Below, in pieces: positions 50,200 through 59,373 of a stretch of DNA of 64,000 nucleotides. Source of the DNA: Streptomyces xanthophaeus (GTDB taxonomy: Bacteria > Actinomycetota > Actinomycetes > Streptomycetales > Streptomycetaceae); contig NZ_CP076543.1 of NCBI RefSeq assembly GCF_030440515.1, forward strand, positions 4,307,501 to 4,371,500, given 5' to 3'. A model generated the notes under the pieces. It saw only the letters and a program-made list of their open reading frames with translations. It made no database searches and was not told the DNA's origin. A program made the translations under genes and the position numbers. Position 1 is the stretch's first letter, and the number at the start of each line of letters is the position of its first letter.

Positions 50200-52008
50200 G
50201 TGTCCGGAACCGGTTCGATCATGCAAGCGGGCACACCGTCCGCGCGTTCCCGCGCTCTGGCCGTGCTGCGCGTGCGCAGCAGGGCCTCGGCCGTCGGGCT
50301 GCTGCCCGCCGCCCTCGCGGTGGTCCTGGTGGCCGCCCGGGCGACGGGCCGGCTGGCCGGTGACCCCTGGCCCACGGTGACCCTCGTCGTGTGCGTGGTC
50401 GCCGCGATCGTGCTGCTCGTCGGCGGCGCCTTCGCCGCGGTGGTGCTCCGGGCGAGCCCCGCCGTGACGCCGACCGTGCCGCTCTCGGAGGCCGCCGCGC
50501 CCGATCTCTACCGGCTGGTGCGGGACCTGGCCGACCGGATGGACGTGCCGCCGCCCTCCGCGATAGCCCTGACGCCGGACTGCGACAGCTGGCTGGAGGA
50601 CCGCAGCCACGCGGCCCACCGCCGCGGCGCCGCCCGCGTCTTCGGCGGCGCGCCCGGACCCGCCGGGCCGGAGTCCGAGCCGGGCGCCGCCCCGGTGCTG
50701 GTGATCGGCTCGCCCTTCCTGTGGTGGATGCGGGTCGCGGAGCTACGGGCGGTCCTCGCGCCCGTCGTCGCCGGTACGGGCCCTTCCGCGCACCCGGACA
50801 TAGCCGACGCGCGCGGGTTCGTACGCGGCCTGGACGCGGCCGTGGACGTGGGCGGCCGGCGCGGCCTCGGCTGGATCGCCCCGCCGGCCCGGCTGCTGCT
50901 GCGGCTGTGCCGGACGGACGCCGCCGAGATGGAGCGCGGGGTGGCCGCGGCCGCCTCGGAGCGTGCACAGGGTGTGGATTACGGGCTGCGCATCGTCGCC
51001 CAGGAACAGGTCGGCCTCGCCTACGCGGGCTGGGACCGGCTCCTGACCCGGGTCGCGCTGCCCGCCTGGCGGATGGGCCGCTGGCCGGCGCACCTCGACG
51101 CCGGGGTGGTCTCCGCGCTGACCGAGCTGTCCCGGCGGGACCGGCTGGCCGACGGGTTCACCTCGCGGCTGGGCGAGCGCCCCGCCTGCGACCTGCTGGA
51201 GCAGCCCGGACTGATCGACGAGGCGACCTCGCTGCTGGCCGCGCGGCTCTTCCACGGAGGTCCGGCCGAGGCAGGTCCGGACTGGTCCCCGGTGGACTGG
51301 GCGGCGTACCCGGAGGAGGTCGTGGACCGCAAGTGGCGGACGGAGGCGGCCCGCCTGCACGCGGCGCTGGACGCCCTGGCCGTCCCGGCGGGGCTGCCCG
51401 CCGGCCCTGCGGGATCCCCCGCACCGGCCGCTCAGGCCTCCCCCGCCGCCCCGAGCGGCTCCGCCGGGGCCGCGGCCCGCCCCGGCTCCTCGGGCGCCTC
51501 GGGAGCGGCCGGAGCGGCGGGCCCCGCCACGCTCGCGGCCGCCGACTCGCCCTCCCCCACCGGGGACGGCTTCGCCGGGCCCACCCTGGAGCGGGTGCTG
51601 GGCTACCTCACCGACCTCGGCGGCGAGGGCGCGGCCGGCGAGGCGCTGGCCGGCCGGATCACCGGGGAGCTGGCCCGCGAGGAGCGCGCCGCGGGACCTG
51701 CTGCCGGGGCCGGGAAGGCCCGTGGCGCGGACGCCGTCCCGCTGTTCCCGCTCCAGCCGCCGCGCAGCGGCCGGGACCTGCTGGCCGACCACGTCACGGC
51801 GATGGTGTGCTGCGCGGCCGTGGACTCGGCCGGGGCCACCCCCGGGCTGGACTGGCTCGACGGGCCGGTCCTGCTGGTGGGCGGCGACCGCCGCTCCGAC
51901 CTGGCGCCGCGCGTGCTGTGCCTGGTCGAGGAGGGGAACCCGGAGCCGCTGAGGGACTGGCTCTCGGCCCTCGGCGTCCGCCCGGAGAAGCCGGTCCGCC
52001 TGGTCTGA
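50200..52008 (+). CDS. Membrane protein with degenerate M48 peptidase-like region
   Basis: 602 aa. Two transmembrane helices near the N-terminus (about 28-48 and 57-78). The following part (LSEAAAPDLYRLVRDLADRMDVPPPSAIALTPDCDSWLE, then PVLVIGSPFLWWMRVAELRAVLAPVVAGTG) resembles M48/Ste24 proteases, but where these have HExxH the sequence reads PVVAG, so it cannot be a zinc protease. Residues 390-450 are a Pro/Ala/Ser linker, and a C-terminal domain ends LRDWLSALGVRPEKPVRLV. It is conserved between purD and purC in Streptomyces as far as I recall; the role is unknown. Confidence 0.72.
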   Translation: MSGTGSIMQAGTPSARSRALAVLRVRSRASAVGLLPAALAVVLVAARATGRLAGDPWPTVTLVVCVVAAIVLLVGGAFAAVVLRASPAVTPTVPLSEAAAPDLYRLVRDLADRMDVPPPSAIALTPDCDSWLEDRSHAAHRRGAARVFGGAPGPAGPESEPGAAPVLVIGSPFLWWMRVAELRAVLAPVVAGTGPSAHPDIADARGFVRGLDAAVDVGGRRGLGWIAPPARLLLRLCRTDAAEMERGVAAAASERAQGVDYGLRIVAQEQVGLAYAGWDRLLTRVALPAWRMGRWPAHLDAGVVSALTELSRRDRLADGFTSRLGERPACDLLEQPGLIDEATSLLAARLFHGGPAEAGPDWSPVDWAAYPEEVVDRKWRTEAARLHAALDALAVPAGLPAGPAGSPAPAAQASPAAPSGSAGAAARPGSSGASGAAGAAGPATLAAADSPSPTGDGFAGPTLERVLGYLTDLGGEGAAGEALAGRITGELAREERAAGPAAGAGKARGADAVPLFPLQPPRSGRDLLADHVTAMVCCAAVDSAGATPGLDWLDGPVLLVGGDRRSDLAPRVLCLVEEGNPEPLRDWLSALGVRPEKPVRLV

Positions 52009-52248
52009 GGCGGGTCGAGGACGGCCCCCGGGGAGGGCTGCGGCCCGTACGGGCAACCGGATGTCGATGTTCCGATCCCGTCAATTCGCGACGAACAGTG
52101 ACGGACTGCGTGCGTTATGTGATGTGCTGGGACCGGTCGCGGCTGGATGCTCTGAAGCGGGTGCCGAGAAACACCGCCTCAGCTCACCCAGGAACCGGCT
52201 GCCGAAGCGATGTACGTCCGTTCGGGGGAGCGAGGGAGGGGAGCGGTC

Positions 52249-53736
52249 ATGGGTGCGGACCAGATCCGGCGTTGGGAGTCAGGTGCGCTCGCGCACGCGG
52301 TGAACGACCCCTTCGGACAGGGCCCCCTGCCCTGGTTCCGGGGCAGTGAGCTGTACTTCGACGACACCGGCCAGGTCGTGCCCTGGTACGTGGACCCGGC
52401 CGCCGCGGCGGCGGGCACCGGCCAGATCCCCCGCGCCCGCGGCAACGGCGGTCCCCGCACCGCCGACGACGTGCACCGCCAGATCAAGGGCTTCGCGTCC
52501 ACCGGCGCCGTCACCCCCGGCGAGGCCATCGACTTCCACATCACCGTCGACCCGCCCCAGCAGTTCTCCGTGGACGTCTACCGGATCGGCCACTACGGCG
52601 GCGACGGAGCCTCCAAGATCACCACTAGCCCCCGGCTCTCCGGCATCGTCCAGCCGGCCCCGCTCGCCGCCGACCGCACCGTCTCCTGCCACCACTGGTG
52701 GCTGTCCTGGCGCCTCCAGGTCCCCTCCTACTGGAGCGTCGGCGCGTACGTCGCCGTGCTCACCACCGCCGACGGCTACCGCTCGCACATCCCCTTCACG
52801 GTCCGCGACGACCACCCCGCCGACCTCCTGCTCCTGCTCCCCGACATCACCTGGCAGGCCTACAACCTGTATCCGGAGGACGGCCGCAGCGGCGCCAGCC
52901 TCTACCACGCCTGGGACGAGGAGGGCCGGCTGCTCGGCGAGCAGGACGCCGCCGTCACCGTGTCCTTCGACCGCCCCTACGCGGGCGCGGGCCTGCCCCT
53001 GCACGTCGGCCACGCCTACGACTTCATCCGCTGGGCCGAGCGCTACGGCTACGACATCGCCTACGCCGACACCCGCGACCTGCACGCCGGCCGGGTGGAC
53101 CCCACCCGCTACCGCGGCCTGGTCTTCCCCGGCCACGACGAGTACTGGTCGGCCCCCATGCGCCGCACCGTCGAGCGCGCCCGCCGGCACGGCACCTCGC
53201 TCGTCTTCCTCTCCGCCAACACCATGTACTGGCAGGTCGAGCTCGGCCCGTCGCCCTCCGGGGTCGACGACCGGCTCCTCACCTGCCGAAAACGGCGCGG
53301 CCCGGGCCGCCCCAGCCTGTGGCGCGAGGTCGACCGCCCGGAGCAGCAGCTGCTCGGCATCCAGTACGCGGGCCGGGTCCCCGAACCCGCGCCCCTGATC
53401 GTGCGCAACGCCACCCACTGGCTCTGGGACTCCACCGGCGCGGGCGAGAACGACGAGCTGCCCGGCCTGGTCGCGGGTGAGGCCGACCGCTATTTCCCGC
53501 GCACCCAGCTCCCCGAGCACCAGGACCGGATCCTGCTGGCGCACTCCCCGTACCTCGACAGCGAGGGCCACCGCCGCCACCAGGAGACCTCCCTCTACCG
53601 GGCGCCCAGCGGCGCGCTGGTCTTCGCCTCCGGCACCTTCGCCTGGTCCCCGGCACTCGACCGCCCCGGCCACGTCGACGAGCGCGTGCAGCGGGCCACG
53701 GCCAATCTCCTCGACCGGATCTGCAAGCACGACTGA
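52249..53736 (+). CDS. N,N-dimethylformamidase large-subunit-like protein
   Basis: 495 aa from the ATG at 52249 with GGGAGGGGAG upstream. The central and C-terminal parts match the dimethylformamidase beta-subunit fold: DYRSHIPFTVRDDHPADLLL-type start of the domain, WQAYNLYPEDGRSGASLY, and GHDEYWSAPMRR. No signal peptide is seen. Whether it hydrolyses amides is unknown; many actinobacteria carry such a protein without the small subunit, as here. Confidence 0.72.
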   Translation: MGADQIRRWESGALAHAVNDPFGQGPLPWFRGSELYFDDTGQVVPWYVDPAAAAAGTGQIPRARGNGGPRTADDVHRQIKGFASTGAVTPGEAIDFHITVDPPQQFSVDVYRIGHYGGDGASKITTSPRLSGIVQPAPLAADRTVSCHHWWLSWRLQVPSYWSVGAYVAVLTTADGYRSHIPFTVRDDHPADLLLLLPDITWQAYNLYPEDGRSGASLYHAWDEEGRLLGEQDAAVTVSFDRPYAGAGLPLHVGHAYDFIRWAERYGYDIAYADTRDLHAGRVDPTRYRGLVFPGHDEYWSAPMRRTVERARRHGTSLVFLSANTMYWQVELGPSPSGVDDRLLTCRKRRGPGRPSLWREVDRPEQQLLGIQYAGRVPEPAPLIVRNATHWLWDSTGAGENDELPGLVAGEADRYFPRTQLPEHQDRILLAHSPYLDSEGHRRHQETSLYRAPSGALVFASGTFAWSPALDRPGHVDERVQRATANLLDRICKHD

Positions 53737-53750
53737 CCCTGCGACCGGCC

Positions 53751-53854
53751 CGCGACCGGCCCCGCGACGGCCCGCGACCGGCCCCGCGACGGCCCGCGAC
53801 CGGCCCCGCGACGGCCCGCGACCGGCCCCGCGACGGCCCGCGACCGACGCCGCG
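53751..53854. repeat. 22-bp tandem repeat, four copies plus a partial
   Basis: CGCGACCGGCCCCGCGACGG plus CC is repeated exactly four times from 53751 to 53838, then a diverging partial copy. It fills most of the gap between the dimethylformamidase-like gene and purC, just upstream of the purC leader. It is not in a coding frame that I believe. Confidence 0.85.
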
Positions 53855-53945
53855 AACGGCCCGCGGCGCGGACCCCTGTCCACGGGAGGGGACACCGGTG
53901 CGCGAGAATCGGGGTGCGCTTCATACAGAACCACAGGGAGACCCC

Positions 53946-54851
53946 GTGTCCGGATTCGTCGAAAAGCCCGAGCCGGTTCAGGTTCCGGGCCTCGTCCACC
54001 TCCACACCGGCAAGGTGCGCGACCTCTACCGTGACGAGGACGGCCGCCTCGTCATGGTCGCCAGCGACCGCATGTCCGCCTTCGACTGGGTGCTGCCCAC
54101 CGAGATCCCGGACAAGGGCCGCGTCCTGACGCAGCTCTCCCTGTGGTGGTTCGACCAGCTCGCGGACCTCGTCCCGAACCACGTCATCTCCACCGACCTG
54201 CCCGCCGGCGCCCCCGCCGACTGGGCCGGCCGCACCCTGATCTGCAAGAACCTCGACATGGTCCCGGTCGAGTGCGTGGCCCGCGGCTACCTCACCGGCT
54301 CCGGCCTCGTCGAGTACGACCAGACCCGCACGGTCTGCGGGCTGGCCCTCCCCGAGGGGCTCGTGGACGGCTCCGAGCTGCCCGCCCCGATCTTCACCCC
54401 GGCCGCCAAGGCCGCCGTCGGCGAGCACGACGAGAACGTCTCCTACGAGGAGGTCGCGCGCACCGCCGGCGCCGAGACGGCGGCGCTGCTGCGCCAGACC
54501 ACCCTCGCCGTGTACACCCGCGCCCGGGAGATCGCGCGCGAGCGCGGGATCATCCTGGCGGACACCAAGTTCGAGTTCGGTTTCGACCCGAAGGACGGCA
54601 CCCTGGTCGCCGCCGACGAGGTGCTGACCCCGGACTCCTCCCGCTTCTGGCCGGCCGACCAGTGGGAGCCGGGCCGCTCGCAGCCCTCCTTCGACAAGCA
54701 GTACGTCCGCGACTGGCTGACCTCCCCCGAGTCCGGCTGGGACCGCAAGGGCGAGCTCCCGCCGCCGGCCCTCCCGGCGGAGGTCGTCGCCCGGACCAGC
54801 GCCAAGTACATCGAGGCCTTCGAGCGCCTCACCGGCCAGTCCTGGTCGTAG
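53946..54851 (+). CDS. purC: Phosphoribosylaminoimidazole-succinocarboxamide synthase (SAICAR synthetase)
   Basis: 301 aa from the GTG at 53946 with AGGGAG six bases upstream. Signatures: GKVRDLYRDEDGRLVMVASDRMSAFD (nucleotide-binding), ECVARGYLTGSG, ILADTKFEFG and SFDKQYVRDWL. It makes SAICAR from CAIR and aspartate with ATP. Full length. Confidence 0.97.
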   Translation: MSGFVEKPEPVQVPGLVHLHTGKVRDLYRDEDGRLVMVASDRMSAFDWVLPTEIPDKGRVLTQLSLWWFDQLADLVPNHVISTDLPAGAPADWAGRTLICKNLDMVPVECVARGYLTGSGLVEYDQTRTVCGLALPEGLVDGSELPAPIFTPAAKAAVGEHDENVSYEEVARTAGAETAALLRQTTLAVYTRAREIARERGIILADTKFEFGFDPKDGTLVAADEVLTPDSSRFWPADQWEPGRSQPSFDKQYVRDWLTSPESGWDRKGELPPPALPAEVVARTSAKYIEAFERLTGQSWS

Positions 54852-54868
54852 AGACGCAGGGACGAGAG

Positions 54869-54900
54869 AAGCCCCCCGGTCCGAGGACCGGGGGGCTTCT
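54869..54900 (+). terminator. Terminator after purC
   Basis: GAAGCCCCCCGGTCC (54869-54883) pairs with GGACCGGGGGGCTTC (54886-54900), followed by TTC. It also lies just beyond the 3' end of the minus-strand tRNA-Gly and may serve both directions. Confidence 0.85.
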
Positions 54901-54909
54901 TCGTTACAG

Positions 54910-54982
<73 letters not shown>

Positions 54983-55006
54983 AGGTGCGCCGTAACGCGA
55001 GAACTA

Positions 55007-55618
55007 CTATACCCAACCTCGCTCGCGTGCGAGACGCACTGCCGTGTGCCGGTTCTCCGCGCCCAGCTTCGTCGCCGCCGAGGACAGGTAGTTGCGTACC
55101 GTCCCCTGCGACAGCGAGGCTCGCTCCGCGATCTCCGCGATCGGTGCCCCGTCCGCCGCGAGTTCGAGCACTTCCGCCTCCCGCGCGGTCAGCGGCGAGT
55201 CCCCCGCGCTGATCGCGTCGGCCGCCAACTCCGGGTCCACATAACGGCCTCCGGCGTGCACGGTGCGGATCAGCTCGGCCAGCCGCTGTGCCGAAACGGT
55301 CTTCGGGGCGAAGGCCCGCACCCCCGCCGCCAGTGCCCTCTTCAGGTGCCCGGGACGGCCGTGACTGGTCACGATCATGGTCTTGCAGCCGGGCAGTTCG
55401 GCCCGCAGCGATGTGGCGACACTCACACCGTCCGCCCCCGGCATCTGCAGGTCCAGCACCGCCACGTCCGGCCGGTGGGCCCGCGCCATCGCCAGCGCCT
55501 CGGGGCCCGAGGCCGCCTCCGCGACGACGAGGAGGTCGTCCTCCAGCGCGAGCAGCGCCGCCAACGCGCCCCGGATCAGATGCTCGTCGTCGGCGAGCAG
55601 TACGCGTACGGGGCTCAC
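55007..55618 (-). CDS. LuxR/NarL-family response regulator
   Basis: 203 aa from the GTG at 55618, overlapping the kinase stop as GTGA. Receiver: acidic pair Asp10-Asp11, phosphoacceptor Asp56 (VAVLDLQMPG) and Lys in FAPKTVS. C-terminal HTH LTAREAEVLELAADGAPIAE then SLSQGTVRNYLSSAATKLG. It pairs with the upstream histidine kinase and probably controls the ABC exporter genes in the same operon. Confidence 0.93.
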   Translation of the reverse strand: MSPVRVLLADDEHLIRGALAALLALEDDLLVVAEAASGPEALAMARAHRPDVAVLDLQMPGADGVSVATSLRAELPGCKTMIVTSHGRPGHLKRALAAGVRAFAPKTVSAQRLAELIRTVHAGGRYVDPELAADAISAGDSPLTAREAEVLELAADGAPIAEIAERASLSQGTVRNYLSSAATKLGAENRHTAVRLARERGWV

Positions 55619-56862
55619 GCCCGCACCTCCAGTTCTTGCAGTCGTCGGTCCGGGATCTGTGCCAGCAGCCGGAAGCGGCCGTCGCCGACCGGCCCCGCCT
55701 GCAACGTCCCGTCCAGGGCCGCGAGTCGTTCCCGCAGCCCGGCCAGCCCCGAGCCCGGCGGCCCGGCCGGGGTCTCGGGCGCCCCGTCGTTCTCCACCAC
55801 CAGCGTCACGGAGCCCGTCTCCGCGGCGGTCAGCCGGATCAGGCAGCGGTGCGCGTCCCCGTGCCGCAGGATGTTCGTCGTCGCCTCCCGCACCACCCAG
55901 CCGAGGGCCGACTGGACCTCGGCCGGCAGCTCCCTGCCCCGCGCGGCCCGGAAGTCCACGCGGCAGTCCATTCCGGCCGCGCTGAGCACCCCGCGCGCGC
56001 CTTCCAGTTCCACCGAGAGGTCCGCCTCCCGGTAGCCCCGCACCACGTCCCGTACCTCCCGCTGGGACTCCTGGGCGATCCGCTGCACCTCGATCATCTG
56101 CTCCACCGCTTCGGGCCGTTCGCGCCGGGCCAGCTGTATCGCCAGCTCGCTCTTGAGCGCGATCACCGCCAGGTTGCGGCCCATCACGTCGTGCAGGTCG
56201 CGGCCGAACCGCAGGCGCTCCTCCGCCACCGCGAGGCGTGACTGCACCTCGCGGGCCTGGTCGAGCTCGTGGACGGTCCTCAGCAGCCAGGCCGAGAACC
56301 CGCTGGTGGCGGTGAAGAACAGGCAGCACAGCAGCACCCCGAGGAAGTACCCCAGAGCATGTGCGGCCGGGAGGCCCAGGGCGAGCACCGTCACCCCCGT
56401 CCCGGTCGCCGCGACGGGGGCGACGTACCGCATGGTCCGCACCGATCGCATGCAGAGCACCAGCGATCCGGTCGTGAAACAGGTGAGCCCCAGCACCAGC
56501 ATCGGAGCCAGCGCCGGCTCGTCGATCTTCCCGGCCGCCTTCAGGGCGAGGATTCCCAGGACGGCCGCGGCCGTCAGGGAGGCGGTGGTCACCGCCGACC
56601 GGGTGGGGCGTTCGCGCCGCCCCGCCACCCAGGTGAGCGCCTTGGAGGCGAGCACCCCGCACAGCACCGCATGGGCGCACAGCAGCAGGAAGAGCGAGAG
56701 GGGCAGCGCCAGGTCGGAGGGGTCCTCGGCGGCGGCGCCCAACGCCGGCAGTCCGAACGACGTGATTTCGATGAGCACGAACAGGTGGAACGACCACCGC
56801 GTGTACAGCTCGACCTTCCCCGCACTGCTGCGGTTCTTCCACCACCCCGTCATCTTCGACAC
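55615..56862 (-). CDS. Sensor histidine kinase, DesK/NarX type
   Basis: 415 aa from the GTG at 56862 (GGGGGA upstream); an ATG at 56853 is possible. Six hydrophobic segments (about 25-215), then dimerisation helix with phospho-His in RFGRDLHDVMGRNLAVIAL, and a HATPase end (VREATTNILRHGDAHRC, GSGLAGLRERLAALDG). Such kinases sense membrane stress. Fourth in direction of an ATPase-permease-kinase-regulator operon. Confidence 0.91.
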   Translation of the reverse strand: MSKMTGWWKNRSSAGKVELYTRWSFHLFVLIEITSFGLPALGAAAEDPSDLALPLSLFLLLCAHAVLCGVLASKALTWVAGRRERPTRSAVTTASLTAAAVLGILALKAAGKIDEPALAPMLVLGLTCFTTGSLVLCMRSVRTMRYVAPVAATGTGVTVLALGLPAAHALGYFLGVLLCCLFFTATSGFSAWLLRTVHELDQAREVQSRLAVAEERLRFGRDLHDVMGRNLAVIALKSELAIQLARRERPEAVEQMIEVQRIAQESQREVRDVVRGYREADLSVELEGARGVLSAAGMDCRVDFRAARGRELPAEVQSALGWVVREATTNILRHGDAHRCLIRLTAAETGSVTLVVENDGAPETPAGPPGSGLAGLRERLAALDGTLQAGPVGDGRFRLLAQIPDRRLQELEVRA

Positions 56863-56884
56863 GGTTCCCGTCCCCCGACTCGCT

Positions 56885-57646
56885 CTACCGGCGCGGTTCC
56901 CAGCGGAACCACCGCGGAACAGCAAACACGGAGTTGACCGTCCAGGCCAGCGTGACCAGGGAGGCCCCCACCAGGTCCGCGTCCCCCGCGCCGCTCCACC
57001 CGGCCCGTACCAGGGTCATCACGCCGCTCAGCGGCAGCAGTTCGCACAGCGAGGCCACCACGTCCGGCAGCGAGTCGGCCGGGAGGAAGAGCCCCGAGCC
57101 GAGCGCGGTCGCCAGGAACAGCGGCAGCGTGGTGAGGCCCGCCGTCTCCACGGTGCGGGTGACGGAACTGGTCAGCGCGGACAGCCCGGCCAGCACCACG
57201 ATGCCGGCGAGGACGGCCACCACGAGCAGCAAGGGGTTGCGCGGCATGGGCACGTCCAGGACGGCCGCTCCGGCCACGGCGAGGACGACGATCTGCCCGA
57301 GCGCCAGGACGGCGGCGGGCAGGGCGGTCCCGGCGAGGATCTCCATGTCGGTCGCCTCACCGGTACGGAGCCGCTTGAGGACGAGCTCCTCGCGCCGGGC
57401 GACGTAGGCGGACACCAGGTTCATGTGGACGACGAGGATCAGCACCATGCCGATCCCGCCCGTGAGGGTGGCCACGCCGACCGCCTCGGCGCCCTCGGCC
57501 CCGCTCAGAGAGGAGCGCAGGACGAACACCATCAGCAGGGGCATCAGGACGGCCAGGCTGAGCGCCGCCCGGTTGCGCACCAGCAGGGTGAGCTCCGAGC
57601 GGCCGAGCGCGGTGAGCCGGCCGGGGTTCAGGGTGAGCATGGTCAT
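56885..57646 (-). CDS. ABC-2 type transporter permease
   Basis: 253 aa from the ATG at 57646, overlapping the ATPase stop as ATGA. Six hydrophobic segments with the long loop YVARREELVLKRLRTGEATD characteristic of ABC-2 exporters. It works with the ATPase encoded just upstream, exporting a drug or lipid. Confidence 0.9.
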   Translation of the reverse strand: MTMLTLNPGRLTALGRSELTLLVRNRAALSLAVLMPLLMVFVLRSSLSGAEGAEAVGVATLTGGIGMVLILVVHMNLVSAYVARREELVLKRLRTGEATDMEILAGTALPAAVLALGQIVVLAVAGAAVLDVPMPRNPLLLVVAVLAGIVVLAGLSALTSSVTRTVETAGLTTLPLFLATALGSGLFLPADSLPDVVASLCELLPLSGVMTLVRAGWSGAGDADLVGASLVTLAWTVNSVFAVPRWFRWEPRR

Positions 57647-58590
57647 CGGGTCCCCGCCTTCGCGTCGTCCTCGGTGCGGCAGCCGGCGGTGCGCCGGTCC
57701 TCCGCGATCTCCAGGAACGCCTCCTCCAGGGAGGCGGACCGGGCGTCGAGCCCGGCCAGTTCCACGCCGCCCTCCCGGGCCCAGTCCAGCAGTTCGGCCA
57801 GGTCGGCCTGGAGGCGTTCGGTACGGATCTCCACGCGCCGGCCGTGGGCCGCCGCGCGCAGCCCCAGCGGGAGCCTGGCCGCCGGCACCCCGGCCGGCAG
57901 GGTGAAGCGGATCCGGGCCGGCCGGGTGGCGGTCACCTCGGCCGGAGTGCCGGAGAGGACGAGTTCGCCCTCGTGGAGGATGGCGAGCCGGTCCGCGAGC
58001 TCCTCGGCCTCCTCCAGGTAGTGCGTGGTCAGCAGCACCGTGGTGCCCTGCGCCCGCAGCTCCCGGACCAGCGCCCAGGTGTCCCGGCGGCCCTCCGGGT
58101 CCATGCCGGTGGTGGGTTCGTCCAGGAAGAGCACCTCGGGCCGGCCGAGCAGGGCCAGCGCCAGGTCCAGGCGCCGCCGTTCCCCGCCGGACAGCTGCTT
58201 GACGCGTACGGAGGACCGCGCGGCCAGGCCGACCAGTTCCAGCACCTCCGCCGCCGGGCGGGCGCCGGTGGTGACCCCGCCCCACATCCGGACGGTCTCG
58301 GTCACCGTCAGGTCGGAGGGGAAGCCGCCCTCCTGGAGCATGACCCCGGTGCGCGGACGGACCTCGCCGCGCCGCGTGTACGGGTCGAGCCCGAAGACGC
58401 GCACCCGGCCCTCGCTCGGCGCGGCCAGCCCCTCCAGCAGTTCGACGGTGGAGGTCTTGCCCGCCCCGTTGGTGCCGAGCAGGGCGAAGATCTCGCCCCG
58501 GGCCACGGAGAAGGAGACGCCCCGTACGGCCTCGAATCCCCCTGCGTAGCCGCGGCGCAGGCCCTCGGCTTCGATCACGGTCTCAGTCAT
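57643..58590 (-). CDS. ABC transporter ATPase, DrrA-like
   Basis: 315 aa. Walker A LLGTNGAGKTSTVELL, signature LSGGERRRLDLALALLG, Walker B EVLFLDEPTTGMD, and H-loop TTHYLEEAEELADR are all intact. The C-terminal 70 residues are the usual DrrA-type extension. First gene of the operon; the start follows a promoter region shared with nothing else. Confidence 0.93.
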   Translation of the reverse strand: MTETVIEAEGLRRGYAGGFEAVRGVSFSVARGEIFALLGTNGAGKTSTVELLEGLAAPSEGRVRVFGLDPYTRRGEVRPRTGVMLQEGGFPSDLTVTETVRMWGGVTTGARPAAEVLELVGLAARSSVRVKQLSGGERRRLDLALALLGRPEVLFLDEPTTGMDPEGRRDTWALVRELRAQGTTVLLTTHYLEEAEELADRLAILHEGELVLSGTPAEVTATRPARIRFTLPAGVPAARLPLGLRAAAHGRRVEIRTERLQADLAELLDWAREGGVELAGLDARSASLEEAFLEIAEDRRTAGCRTEDDAKAGTR

Positions 58591-58707
58591 GTTCCAAGGC
58601 TCGCGGCGCCGGAGCCCGGTCGGCAGTGCGCGCTGTCACCGCCGCCGATGACATTTGTCAGCAGGCCCGCGCCCCGGGCCCGGGTGGCGAAGTCGGGGGA
58701 AACACGA

Positions 58708-58740
58708 AGAAGGCCCCGATCGCAATGATCGGGGCCTTCT
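58708..58740 (-). terminator. Terminator after tRNA-Gly genes
   Basis: AGAAGGCCCCGATC (58708-58721) pairs with 58727-58740 around GCAAT. It lies 9 nt beyond the 3' end of tRNA-Gly(GCC) copy 2 and probably ends the transcript of both adjacent tRNA genes. Confidence 0.85.
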
Positions 58741-58748
58741 GCATACAG

Positions 58749-58821
<73 letters not shown>

Positions 58822-58895
58822 ATGCACTGCATTGCCGCGAGGCGATGCGTGCATCACTCTACCCGATCCACAGCAGTGGTCCGGAAGTGATGCAG

Positions 58896-58967
58896 AGCGG
58901 GTGACAGGGATCGCACACTGCGCCTTCCCTCTGGAAGAGGGATGTTCTGCTACTGAACTACACCCGC
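58896..58967 (-). tRNA. Unusual tRNA-Gly(UCC) with aberrant T arm and D loop
   Basis: 72 nt. Acceptor GCGGGTG pairs with CACCCGC (discriminator U) and the anticodon arm TCCCT-CTTCCAG-AGGGA gives UCC. But the T arm reads GCAGT-GTGCGATC-CCTGT: the TTCG of a normal T loop is GTGCG and the last stem pair is T-C. In the D loop the normal GG is AG (TTCAGTAGCAGAA). Loss of both sides of the G18-psi55 contact is unlike the two GCC tRNAs beside it. It may be a non-translational glycine tRNA or a decaying gene. Confidence 0.75.
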
Positions 58968-59055
58968 ACGACCTCGGAGGCTTTGACCTGCGGTCTGGCC
59001 CCTCGGCGTGATCCACACACTAGCCGACGGATGGGGGTGCATGGCAAATCGACGC

Positions 59056-59373
59056 TCAGTGGGCTGCGTTGTAGGCCTCGTAGATCTTCTTCGGGATGCG
59101 CCCGCGCGGCGGCACGTCGAACTGGTTCGACCGGGCCCAGGCGCGGACGACCGCCGGGTCCGGGGCGACGGCGGTGTGCTTGAAGGCCTTCCCCGAGCGC
59201 GACTGGCGGCGGCCGGCGGCCACGAAGGGGGCGAGGCCCTTCCGCAGTTTCTTTGCGTTCGCCACATTGAGGTCGATCTCGTAGGACTTTCCGTCCAGAG
59301 CGAACACGACCGTTTCCGCCGCTTCCCCGCCATCGATGTCGTCGGAGAGCGTGACTACTACGCGCTGCGCCAC
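59056..59373 (-). CDS. lsr2: Lsr2 nucleoid-associated xenogeneic silencer
   Basis: 105 aa from the GTG at 59373. N-terminal dimerisation domain (RVVVTLSDDIDGGEAAETVVFALDG) and the C-terminal DNA-binding end with AT-hook-like RGRIP (FDVPPRGRIPKKIYEAYNAAH). Lsr2 binds AT-rich DNA and silences horizontally acquired and specialised-metabolism genes. It lies between the tRNA-Gly genes and purS, its usual position in Streptomyces. Confidence 0.95.
   Translation of the reverse strand: MAQRVVVTLSDDIDGGEAAETVVFALDGKSYEIDLNVANAKKLRKGLAPFVAAGRRQSRSGKAFKHTAVAPDPAVVRAWARSNQFDVPPRGRIPKKIYEAYNAAH

Noticed and set aside
46234..50619. A 1461-codon minus-strand frame across dnaX and purD
   Set aside because: It is the shadow of the Ala/Pro-rich dnaX and purD coding strand; no motifs.
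53751..53854. CRISPR array
   Set aside because: The units are directly contiguous with no spacers; it is a simple tandem repeat.
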